NCBI GenBank assembly: GCA_020404485.1 | Contig: DYDT01000160.1 | Location: 1-15,114, forward strand | Direction of reading: 5' to 3' | DNA from: Rickettsia endosymbiont of Diachasma alloeum | Lineage (GTDB): Bacteria > Pseudomonadota > Alphaproteobacteria > Rickettsiales > Rickettsiaceae | DNA length: 15,114 bases | In this document: one piece after another, positions 1 through 7,988 of the stretch | Layout: the number at the start of each line of letters is the position of its first letter | How positions within the stretch are numbered: the stretch's first letter is position 1 | Translations under genes and position numbers: made by a program | The notes under the pieces: model-generated | What the model was told of the DNA's origin: nothing | Database searches by the model: none | The model's input: the letters and a program-made list of their open reading frames with translations, nothing else

Positions 1-51
1 AGCGGATTGATCTGTCATATATGAACCAAGTATTTTTGCCTCTATCATCAT
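1..51 (-). CDS. Possible N-terminal fragment of an unidentified gene, cut by the window edge
   Basis: Reading leftwards from an ATG ATG pair at 46-51, the frame stays open for 17 codons to the window edge and gives MMIEAKILGSYMTDQSA. It would be co-directional with the histidine kinase, whose stop lies 135 bases upstream. I do not recognise the product. There is no strong Shine-Dalgarno sequence in front, and so short an open stretch could be chance. The call rests mainly on the protein-like composition and on the fact that the 52-186 stretch otherwise looks like an ordinary intergenic spacer. Confidence 0.35.
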   Translation of the reverse strand, partial: MMIEAKILGSYMTDQSA

Positions 52-186
52 GAATTATCAAAAAAATTCAACCATTTAGTCCTTACATCTCTAAAAATTG
101 TCATGTAGTAAGCATATTTTTAAAAATCTTATAATAAACTATCATATACCGCAGATACTTCAAGAGTTGAAAATCAAAGGTATATT

Positions 187-1683
187 TTATATTTCGATGC
201 TGCCGTCATAAGCAAAAGTCAGGGTAATAGTAGTTCCTTCATTTATTTTACTTTGCAGATCAAATTTACCATTCATAAGCTCAACTAGCTTTTTAGTAAG
301 TGGCAGTCCAAGCCCCGTACCTTCATATTTACGGCTAAGTTCACTATCAATCTGTCCAAATGTTGATAAAGTTTTTGGGATATCTTTTTCTGCAATACCA
401 ATACCGGTATCTATAACTTTTATATATACTAATTTAGCTAGCTCATCTTTTTCCATTGTAATAGTAACGCTTCCACCGGCGTTTGTAAATTTTACAGCAT
501 TTGATAAAAGATTTAAAAATACTTGCTTAAGTCTTTTTGGATCTGCCTTTATAACAATATGCTCTTTCGGGGACTTGTTAATTAATTCTACTCCAGCTTG
601 ATCAGCACGAGGCTTAACAAGTATAAGCGACGAGCTAACTAATTTATTTAAATCAAGGTCAATGCTGTCTACTTTTAACTTATCGGCAGAAGCTTTAGAA
701 AGATCCAAAATATCATTAATCATGCTAAGTAGATGCTTACCGGCATCATTAATATCTTTAATATAATTTCTACTTTTTTCCGGATCTTTTTCTGACATTA
801 AAATTTCAGAAAAGCCTATTATAGCATTAAGAGGAGTTCGTAACTCATGACTAATATTGGCAAAGAATTTTGTATTTGAGGAACTAGTCTTTTCTACCTT
901 TATTATTTCAGCTTTTAAATTTCTATTTGTTACTAACTGCTCTTCGATAATATGCCTAGCATAATTAGTATTACTAACAATTATAGTACAAAATATTATA
1001 AAAATAATAATAAAAGTTATGAAAACTTTTTGCTCAAGAGATATTATATTTTGCCATTGATTAGTAATATCAGTATTAATCTCAAGTATTGCATCTACTG
1101 GAAAATTATTTAAATCACTACCTATAATAGGTATATAGCTAGTAATAAAAGAGGCTTTTTTTCCTGTTAAATCATTTTCATTCTGAATTATAACTTTAGG
1201 AAATAATATATGACTTGTAATGCCTTCAAGAGCACCTAACAAAGGTGCTTTTGCAGTAAAAGATCTAAAAAAATATTTATCAATTTTTGCGGTGAATATC
1301 TCAACTAAACTGTCATCTGGATAATTATCCACACTATACATATTTAGCATATTACTGGTAATAAATTTATTACCGTTAAGATCATATAGAGATATGTTAA
1401 TATCAAGATTAGTAAACCAATCAGCAGTAATAGTGACAAAATTAATGAATTCTTGATCTTGTAGTAATTTTAAATAGCCAAATTTATGTAATTTATTGAT
1501 TACATTTTCATGAGGATTCCAAATATTATGAGTATAAAGACAAACAATTTTAGTATTTTGTAAAGCTACCTGTTTTACTATCATCTCTTTTATCATAAAA
1601 TAACGATAGAACATCATATTTATGACAATATTAAGAAATAATACAACAAATGATAATCTGACTATATATTTATTATGGTTCAT
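187..1683 (-). CDS. Membrane-bound sensor histidine kinase (PleC/DivJ-like kinase core)
   Basis: This is a two-component sensor kinase that would autophosphorylate on histidine and pass the phosphate to a separate response regulator. From the ATG at 1683 it has 498 residues: a membrane helix near residues 8-28, a periplasmic sensor region of about 190 residues, and a second membrane helix near 220-238. A HisKA domain follows with the H-box FFANISHELRTPLNAIIGFS (phosphorylated His about 279). The ATPase has an N-box (NLLSNAVKF), a G1 box (DTGIGI, Asp about 425) and a G2 box (GTGLGL). There is no receiver domain, so it is a classical rather than hybrid kinase. The H-box resembles alphaproteobacterial cell-cycle kinases, but the sensor region is not diagnostic and the stimulus is unknown. 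A GTG two codons upstream (1689) is also in frame. The ATG is preferred because a strong AAGGTGAT Shine-Dalgarno lies just before it. No response regulator gene is adjacent. Confidence 0.93.
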   Translation of the reverse strand: MNHNKYIVRLSFVVLFLNIVINMMFYRYFMIKEMIVKQVALQNTKIVCLYTHNIWNPHENVINKLHKFGYLKLLQDQEFINFVTITADWFTNLDINISLYDLNGNKFITSNMLNMYSVDNYPDDSLVEIFTAKIDKYFFRSFTAKAPLLGALEGITSHILFPKVIIQNENDLTGKKASFITSYIPIIGSDLNNFPVDAILEINTDITNQWQNIISLEQKVFITFIIIFIIFCTIIVSNTNYARHIIEEQLVTNRNLKAEIIKVEKTSSSNTKFFANISHELRTPLNAIIGFSEILMSEKDPEKSRNYIKDINDAGKHLLSMINDILDLSKASADKLKVDSIDLDLNKLVSSSLILVKPRADQAGVELINKSPKEHIVIKADPKRLKQVFLNLLSNAVKFTNAGGSVTITMEKDELAKLVYIKVIDTGIGIAEKDIPKTLSTFGQIDSELSRKYEGTGLGLPLTKKLVELMNGKFDLQSKINEGTTITLTFAYDGSIEI

Positions 1684-1684
1684 T

Positions 1685-1692
1685 ATCACCTT
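1685..1692 (-). promoter_or_regulatory. Strong ribosome binding site of the histidine kinase gene
   Basis: On the minus strand this reads AAGGTGAT, matching the anti-Shine-Dalgarno end of 16S rRNA. Its AAGG core is five bases from the ATG at 1683, but it overlaps the alternative GTG at 1689. This decides the start in favour of the ATG. Confidence 0.7.
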
Positions 1693-1704
1693 ATTTTTCT
1701 GTAT

Positions 1705-1824
1705 ACGCGTTTTATTTGAAAAATTGGCGTCGTTGTTTTTTGCTTTTAATCCTCACCTATATTAAATACGCTGCGGTTAAAAGCTTCAAAACGCCTAGCT
1801 CTTTTCCGAATAAAACTTCGTCTA
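1705..1824. repeat. RPE-like imperfect palindrome upstream of the histidine kinase
   Basis: The stretch has inverted arms. CGTTTTATTTGAAAA near 1708-1722 faces TTTTCCGAATAAAAC near 1802-1816, and an inner GGCGT...GCTTTTAA near 1726-1749 faces TTAAAAGC...AACGCC near 1777-1795. The arms are imperfect, as in decayed repeats. It differs in sequence from the CATTGCGA family elsewhere in the window, so it would be another palindromic-element type. It starts about 12 bases upstream of the kinase ribosome binding site, so it must lie in or replace part of that gene's 5' leader or promoter. Assignment to a named RPE class would need a database comparison. Confidence 0.5.
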
Positions 1825-1862
1825 CTCAACTCTTCATTTTGTAGTAGTGTAATATCTCACTT

Positions 1863-1953
1863 CATTGCGAGGAGATTCACAGAATCGACGCAGCAACCTT
1901 AAAAATCCACTACTGTTTCATAAGATTGCCACGTCGCTTTGCTCCTTGCAATG
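1863..1953. repeat. RPE-like palindrome downstream of ctpA
   Basis: The ends are inverted repeats: CATTGCGAGGAG at 1863-1874 faces CTCCTTGCAATG at 1942-1953, matching at 11 of 12 positions. It contains the core GATTGCCACG (1924-1933), also seen in the copies at 14059-14147 (same orientation) and 13666-13785 (opposite orientation). It lies 16 bases beyond the ctpA stop codon and could act as a transcript-end hairpin there. Confidence 0.65.
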
Positions 1954-1969
1954 GCAGTTTAAGTATACC

Positions 1970-3331
1970 TTATTTAACTTCACCTTTTGTCTCTAAATTC
2001 TTATTAATAATCAACCCTGTAATTACATCATAAGCACGAGCAAATTGGTAATCTTTTTTGTATAATTCAGATAATTCAGTATCTTCTTGTTTGTTATTTT
2101 TCTCTTTTGTTCCTTTTTTACTATCCTTGTTTTTAGATGAGTTATCTTTCTCAGTGTCATTTTTTAAATAGTTTTTTAAAGAACTTTCAGAAAAACGTTT
2201 ATCTATTTTTTTAACCTCTGGATACTCTACTTTTGCCGGCTCAATTATAATATCAGGCTCTATACCTTCCGCTTGAATAGAACGACCACTTGGTGTATAA
2301 TATTTAGCGATAGTAAGTTTTACAGCGGCTCTTTGATTAATTTGAGTTAAAGATTGCACTGAACCTTTACCAAAAGATGTAGTTCCAAGTATTATGGCTC
2401 TTTTATGGTCTTGCAACGCTCCTGCTACTATTTCCGATGCTGAAGCAGAATTACCGTTTATCAAAACTATCATAGGAACTTTTGGAGCTTTTAGTGAAAA
2501 CTTGTTCGCTTTAGTCTCACTCTCACTTGTTGCAGTTCTACCTTTTGTACTTACTATTATACCAGAATCAATAAAATAATCACTAACAGCAATTGCTTGA
2601 TCAAGAATACCCCCTGCATTATTACGTAAATCAAGAATAATACCTTTAATATCATCTTTACTATCGGTTTTTAATTTTTTTATTGCTGTTTTTAATTCAG
2701 AAATTGTTGATTCATTAAAAGTAATTATACGTATATACGCAATATTACCTTTTTCTAAATGAGCTTTTATTGGTTTTATTTTTACTGTCTCACGAACTAG
2801 TTCTATCTCTTGCGGCTTCGACTCTTCCTCTTTTATTACTAATAATTTTACTTTAGTGCCAGGCGTCCCCCGCATTTCCTTTACAGCTTTATTAGGACCA
2901 AGTGTAGATACCAACTCGTCATTGACTCCAACTATGTAATCCCCTCCTTTTAGACCCGCTTTAAAAGCAGGTAAATCATCAATAGGCGATATTATTTTTA
3001 TAGCCCCGCTATCATACATTATTTCCACACCGATTCCGCCAAACTCACCTTTAGTAAAAGTAAAGATATCTTCTAAATCTGCATCAGTATAATAACTTGA
3101 GTGAGGATCAAGCGAATTTAACATACCGTTAATTGCTTCATCTATCATTTTTTGTTTGTTAGGAACTTGTACATAATCCTTTTCAATACGCTCAAATACT
3201 TCTTGAAATTGCTTATAAGCTTCTTCGTTTGTTATTTTATTTTCAGGCTCTTTTGTTTCTTCTTTAGTAGCGGCAAATACAGAAACAAAATTTATAGTAA
3301 AAAATAATGCTATAATTAAACGTAAATACAT
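1970..3331 (-). CDS. ctpA: Carboxy-terminal processing protease (S41 family), periplasmic
   Basis: This is a tail-specific serine protease that trims or degrades exported proteins from their C-termini. The protein has 453 residues: a signal peptide (residues 1-20, ending VSVFA), a helical region with DPHSSYY (about 75-81), a PDZ domain (about 95-175), and the S41 core. The catalytic serine lies in NGNSASASE (292-300) and the catalytic lysine in SFGKGSVQ (K322, with Q326). Residues about 385-420 are a Lys/Asp/Ser-rich low-complexity insert before the conserved C-terminal helix. A longer frame begins at 3367, but the extra 12 residues would precede the signal peptide and reach into the adjacent palindromic repeat. 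The inner ATG has a CGGAGT ribosome binding site, so I use it. It is separated from parE upstream by an RPE-like element. Family assignment is firm; the substrates here are unknown. Confidence 0.95.
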   Translation of the reverse strand: MYLRLIIALFFTINFVSVFAATKEETKEPENKITNEEAYKQFQEVFERIEKDYVQVPNKQKMIDEAINGMLNSLDPHSSYYTDADLEDIFTFTKGEFGGIGVEIMYDSGAIKIISPIDDLPAFKAGLKGGDYIVGVNDELVSTLGPNKAVKEMRGTPGTKVKLLVIKEEESKPQEIELVRETVKIKPIKAHLEKGNIAYIRIITFNESTISELKTAIKKLKTDSKDDIKGIILDLRNNAGGILDQAIAVSDYFIDSGIIVSTKGRTATSESETKANKFSLKAPKVPMIVLINGNSASASEIVAGALQDHKRAIILGTTSFGKGSVQSLTQINQRAAVKLTIAKYYTPSGRSIQAEGIEPDIIIEPAKVEYPEVKKIDKRFSESSLKNYLKNDTEKDNSSKNKDSKKGTKEKNNKQEDTELSELYKKDYQFARAYDVITGLIINKNLETKGEVK

Positions 3332-3334
3332 AAT

Positions 3335-3340
3335 ACTCCG
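3335..3340 (-). promoter_or_regulatory. Ribosome binding site choosing the shorter ctpA start
   Basis: On the minus strand this reads CGGAGT, with its GGAG core four bases from the ATG at 3331. The upstream in-frame ATG at 3367 lacks a comparable site. The downstream start also places the signal peptide at the N-terminus. Confidence 0.55.
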
Positions 3341-3370
3341 TATGTGTTTATTAGTTTTTAGTGTCATCCC

Positions 3371-3466
3371 GCGTCATTGCGAAAGGATGCGACGCATCGA
3401 TGAAACAATCTTAGGGGGCACTGCCTCCATGAGACTGCTTCGTCGTTTCGCTCGTCGTAATGACGC
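3371..3466. repeat. RPE-like palindrome between parE and ctpA
   Basis: GCGTCATTGCGA at 3371-3382 is an inverted repeat of TCGTAATGACGC at 3455-3466, with one mismatch. The interior includes GAAACAATCTTAG and GAGACTGCTTCGTCG, related to the interior of the other CATTGCGA elements in this window. It occupies nearly the whole gap between the parE stop (3472) and ctpA, ending only 6 bases from the parE coding region. It is therefore in the parE 3' UTR and may also supply part of the ctpA leader. Confidence 0.65.
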
Positions 3467-3471
3467 TTATT

Positions 3472-5463
<1,992 letters not shown>

Positions 5464-5578
5464 TTAGAATTACGATTAAAAAAGAATTTTTTATACTTCT
5501 TTAAATTAAACTATTTAGTATAGAAAAGCAATTATGGTTTGAAGAAAATATATAATTAATAATAATGTAAGACCAGTA

Positions 5579-7330
5579 TTAGTAACCCTTAGCTTTAGTT
5601 AGCATACAAGCTATATTAGTGTTTCCACGTGCTAGGGCGATATCTAAAGGATATTGACATTCAGAGTTTAAAGTAGAAATTTCGATACCGCGTATTACTA
5701 AAAATTTTGCTAGATAATAATTATCTTTATAAACGGTAGAGGTAAGTAATGTATCACCTTTATTATTTTTTTCTTGTAGTATAGGGTAAACATCAAGTAA
5801 AACACGTAATTTTGAGAGGTTATTTTTGTTGATGGCTCTAAAAGAATTATCTATCGCACTACAATAAGATAAGGTAGCGGTAATATCTTTTTTCTTATTT
5901 AGGTCGTTGTCATATTTAACCAAACTTTCTACAGCCTTTCTTCTATCTGCATTTGCTATCCATTCTTCTTTTTTCTGGAATAGCTTAATATATGAATATA
6001 TATCCATCTGATCTAAAGTAGCCTGCTCGGTTAACTTACCAAGTACAATATCATCATTAGGCAATAATAACATTTGGCTTTCATCTTTAACAAATTTCGT
6101 TGCTGTTTCCGTTAGCTCTGTATTAACGATATTATCTTGCTTCTTAACAACTACATTTGAAGACCTTACGGGAGTACTTGTATTTTGTTGTTGTATTTGC
6201 GTTTGATTGGCTGTAGGTGAATTGTTAGTAGTATTATTAGGACCTTGATTCTGATTTGCAGATAACACTTCAACAGGCTTTAATGGAGCATTCCAATCTT
6301 GCTTTTTTGGCGAATTTACATCGGCAGTAAATGTTTCTTTCGAATTATCAGTTTTGGGGGAAGAATCGGTTGTATTTGGTATTGTCGCAGGCGGAACTAC
6401 AGGCTGTACCGCCGGTATAGGCGTATTACTAGGTGCAGTTGGTGCTGTCGGTTGATTAACTGTAGGTACAGGCGTATTAGGCGTAGATGGTGTTGCCGGT
6501 ACAGGTGCAGGAGTCGTTACTGGCGGTGTTACTACATCATTTGCTGTAGGCTGATTAACTACAGGAACAGGAGTAGCCGGCATTACTGTTGGTGCAGGAG
6601 CTACCACTTGAGGAGGGGGCGGTGCAGTTACATTATCCTGCTGTTCATTCGCCTCTGGCGGAGGAGTAAGCTTTATATATTGATGCGTAGGCGGTAGACC
6701 AATAGGTTGATATACTTGTGTACGTGGTGCAGGTGGTACTACATAACTACCTGGACGAAGAGGTGGGTTAGATATAAGAGATCCAGCCACTTTAAGCTCC
6801 GGCTGTGTTTCTTCATTATTTGCAGCATTAGGCAAAGGCGTACTATTTGCTTCTTTGTTATTAGAAGATACTACATCTTTCGTATCATCATGAGAAGCTA
6901 AATTCGTATTATCTTGATGGCTCTGATTGCTTGCACTAGGTAATGTTGCACTACCCATGTCTATAAAAAACTCAGATGCTTCTTTTTCACTATTCATATC
7001 ATTATGTGAAGCTAAGTTTGTGTCAGTTTGATGAACATCATTATTTGCACTAGGTAATGAGATATCATTTTTTTTAGGTTCTTGTGACTTATCTTGTGGT
7101 GCTTCTGGTTTAGACAATGGAGCTTTTTTTGGTGATTTATGGAAAAACTGTTTAATCTTATCGAAAATGGACATAGATGATCCAGAGTCAGAAGTAGGCT
7201 GCTCATCTTTGCTTTTTATATCAGAATTTTGTGATGGCATAGGTAATGGCGGCGGTACAGCAGCATAGCTTTGCAACGTGACTAGGGATAGACTTATAAA
7301 AAATAATATCCTGCATAATTTATTTAACAT
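5579..7330 (-). CDS. rarp-1: Exported proline-rich ankyrin repeat protein, RARP-1 homologue
   Basis: The 583-residue product begins with a Sec signal peptide (residues 1-24; hydrophobic ILFFISLSLVTL, cleavage near SYAA). A low-complexity polar region contains diverged repeats of LPSA(N/S)N and TNLASH(N/D)D (about 91-172). A Pro/Thr/Val-rich linker (about 189-325) includes two copies of a TPVPxVNQPTA unit. A Gln/Asn-rich stretch follows, and the C-terminal 85 residues (about 499-583) look like two or three ankyrin repeats. This architecture, next to popZ and tolC, matches Rickettsia RARP-1. That protein was reported as secreted in a Sec- and TolC-dependent way in R. typhi and later described as a periplasmic factor supporting growth and invasion in R. 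parkeri. A longer frame starts at 7432, but its extra 34 residues precede the signal peptide and cross a tandem repeat. The ATG at 7330 has an AGGGAA ribosome binding site. Confidence 0.9.
   Translation of the reverse strand: MLNKLCRILFFISLSLVTLQSYAAVPPPLPMPSQNSDIKSKDEQPTSDSGSSMSIFDKIKQFFHKSPKKAPLSKPEAPQDKSQEPKKNDISLPSANNDVHQTDTNLASHNDMNSEKEASEFFIDMGSATLPSASNQSHQDNTNLASHDDTKDVVSSNNKEANSTPLPNAANNEETQPELKVAGSLISNPPLRPGSYVVPPAPRTQVYQPIGLPPTHQYIKLTPPPEANEQQDNVTAPPPPQVVAPAPTVMPATPVPVVNQPTANDVVTPPVTTPAPVPATPSTPNTPVPTVNQPTAPTAPSNTPIPAVQPVVPPATIPNTTDSSPKTDNSKETFTADVNSPKKQDWNAPLKPVEVLSANQNQGPNNTTNNSPTANQTQIQQQNTSTPVRSSNVVVKKQDNIVNTELTETATKFVKDESQMLLLPNDDIVLGKLTEQATLDQMDIYSYIKLFQKKEEWIANADRRKAVESLVKYDNDLNKKKDITATLSYCSAIDNSFRAINKNNLSKLRVLLDVYPILQEKNNKGDTLLTSTVYKDNYYLAKFLVIRGIEISTLNSECQYPLDIALARGNTNIACMLTKAKGY
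6894..7059. repeat. Diverged 52-base direct repeat inside rarp-1
   Basis: Copies at 6894-6945 and 7008-7059 have the same length, both begin GAAGCTAA and both end GCACTAGGTAATG. They are offset by 114 bases, which is 38 codons, so the duplication is in frame. In protein they give the repeated LPSA(N/S)N...TNLASH(N/D)D unit. A third, weaker copy (LPNAANN) lies further along the protein. This suggests growth of the low-complexity region by in-frame duplication. Confidence 0.6.
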
Positions 7331-7334
7331 ATAT

Positions 7335-7340
7335 TTCCCT
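7335..7340 (-). promoter_or_regulatory. Ribosome binding site of rarp-1
   Basis: On the minus strand this reads AGGGAA, with the AGGG core six bases from the ATG at 7330. It supports the start that puts the signal peptide first. Confidence 0.6.
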
Positions 7341-7367
7341 ATTAAATAGTTATTTGAGTTTATCATC

Positions 7368-7413
7368 TTGTAGCAGCTTTGATCTTGCGTTTGTAGCAGC
7401 TTTGATCTTGCGT
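7368..7413. repeat. Perfect 23-base tandem duplication upstream of rarp-1
   Basis: Two identical, directly adjacent 23-base units lie at 7368-7390 and 7391-7413. Each starts TTGTAGCAGC and ends GATCTTGCGT. They lie 38 bases upstream of the rarp-1 start codon, so they are in the leader or promoter region. Identity of both copies points to a recent duplication or an unstable short tandem repeat. Confidence 0.85.
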
Positions 7414-7457
7414 GGATAAATTTTTCCGTCATTGCGAGGATCGAAAAACGCCCTCGG

Positions 7458-7557
7458 TGTCATGCCGTGGCTTGACCACGGCATCCAGAAAACAACTAAA
7501 AATATCAATAATATTGATATTTTTAACTGGATCCCGTGAATAAATCACGGGATGACA
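7458..7557. repeat. 100-base palindromic element with cloverleaf-folding potential
   Basis: Outer ends TGTC (7458-7461) and GACA (7554-7557) are complementary. Inside are three hairpins. The first is ATGCCGTGG/CCACGGCAT (7462-7470 with 7476-7484), a perfect 9-base-pair stem with a 5-base loop. The second is a central arm closed by CCAG/CTGG (7485-7488 with 7527-7530), holding a perfect AT-rich stem (7498-7509 with 7513-7524). The third is ATCCCGTGA/TCACGGGAT (7531-7539 with 7545-7553), again perfect 9 base pairs. The two GC-rich arms also resemble inverted copies of each other, so the whole element is a palindrome. It lies between popZ (stop at 7605) and rarp-1. On the minus strand the popZ-side hairpin could help end the tolC-popZ transcript, though there is no clean T-tract. 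It is probably a Rickettsia intergenic repeat. Confidence 0.75.
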
Positions 7558-7604
7558 CAGAAAAAATTGATCTACGTAACAATACCGCCACAGATTAATA
7601 ATTG

Positions 7605-7988
7605 TTACTTCCTACTATTCTGTACTAATTTTTTTATTTCATTCTCTACTAATTCTTTTACAAGTGAAGGTAGGTTTTTATCAAGCCATGTTTTAAGCTC
7701 CGGCTTTAACATTTCGATTACTAATTCTTCAAGAGCATTTTTATATGAAACATTATTATCTAAATTTTTATCTTTAATAGTTGAGGTAAAATTTTTTAAA
7801 ATATCATTTACTTTTTCGGCAGACTTAGTCGATATTAGCTCTTCTTCATCTTGGTCTATAATTTCTGTTAACTCAAGTATATCTTCGTCTTCATTGCTTA
7901 AATTTTTACGCTCGTTAATTACTCCTTTGACAGATTTTAGAATGTCTTCTATCGACATATCCTGGCTTTTCTTGCTTTCCTTACCCAC
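7605..7988 (-). CDS. popZ: PopZ-family polar organising protein (DUF2497)
   Basis: This is a small acidic protein of 127 residues. It has the two hallmarks of the alphaproteobacterial PopZ/DUF2497 family: an N-terminal MSIEDILKSVKGVI helix (residues 11-24) and a C-terminal helical block with EMLKPELKTWLDKNLPSLV followed by KELVENEIKKLV (about 92-122). Between them is an Asp/Glu-rich linker, shorter than in Caulobacter and without its proline-rich stretch. In Caulobacter, PopZ self-assembles at the cell pole through the C-terminal region and recruits chromosome-anchoring and signalling proteins through the N-terminal helix. The GTG start directly follows the tolC stop (TAAGTG), suggesting translational coupling. 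An AGG lies seven bases upstream. The ATG at codon 11 is an alternative start that would still keep the N-terminal helix. The role in this organism is inferred from the family. Confidence 0.82.
   Translation of the reverse strand: MGKESKKSQDMSIEDILKSVKGVINERKNLSNEDEDILELTEIIDQDEEELISTKSAEKVNDILKNFTSTIKDKNLDNNVSYKNALEELVIEMLKPELKTWLDKNLPSLVKELVENEIKKLVQNSRK

Noticed and set aside
1924..1953. Dedicated rho-independent terminator for ctpA
   Set aside because: The hairpin potential comes from the repeat element and no T-tract follows the stem, so a terminator call is not supported.
6299..6901. Open frames on the plus strand opposite the rarp-1 proline-rich region, rich in Arg, Tyr and Cys
   Set aside because: Their composition is the antisense reading of Pro/Thr/Val codons, with no domain, signal or ribosome binding site. 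They are shadows of rarp-1.
7368..7413. CRISPR array
   Set aside because: There are only two copies, directly adjacent with no spacer, and no cas genes in the window.
7331..7432. N-terminal extension of rarp-1 starting at 7432
   Set aside because: It would put 34 residues before a clear signal peptide and includes the tandem repeat. The ATG at 7330 has a good ribosome binding site.
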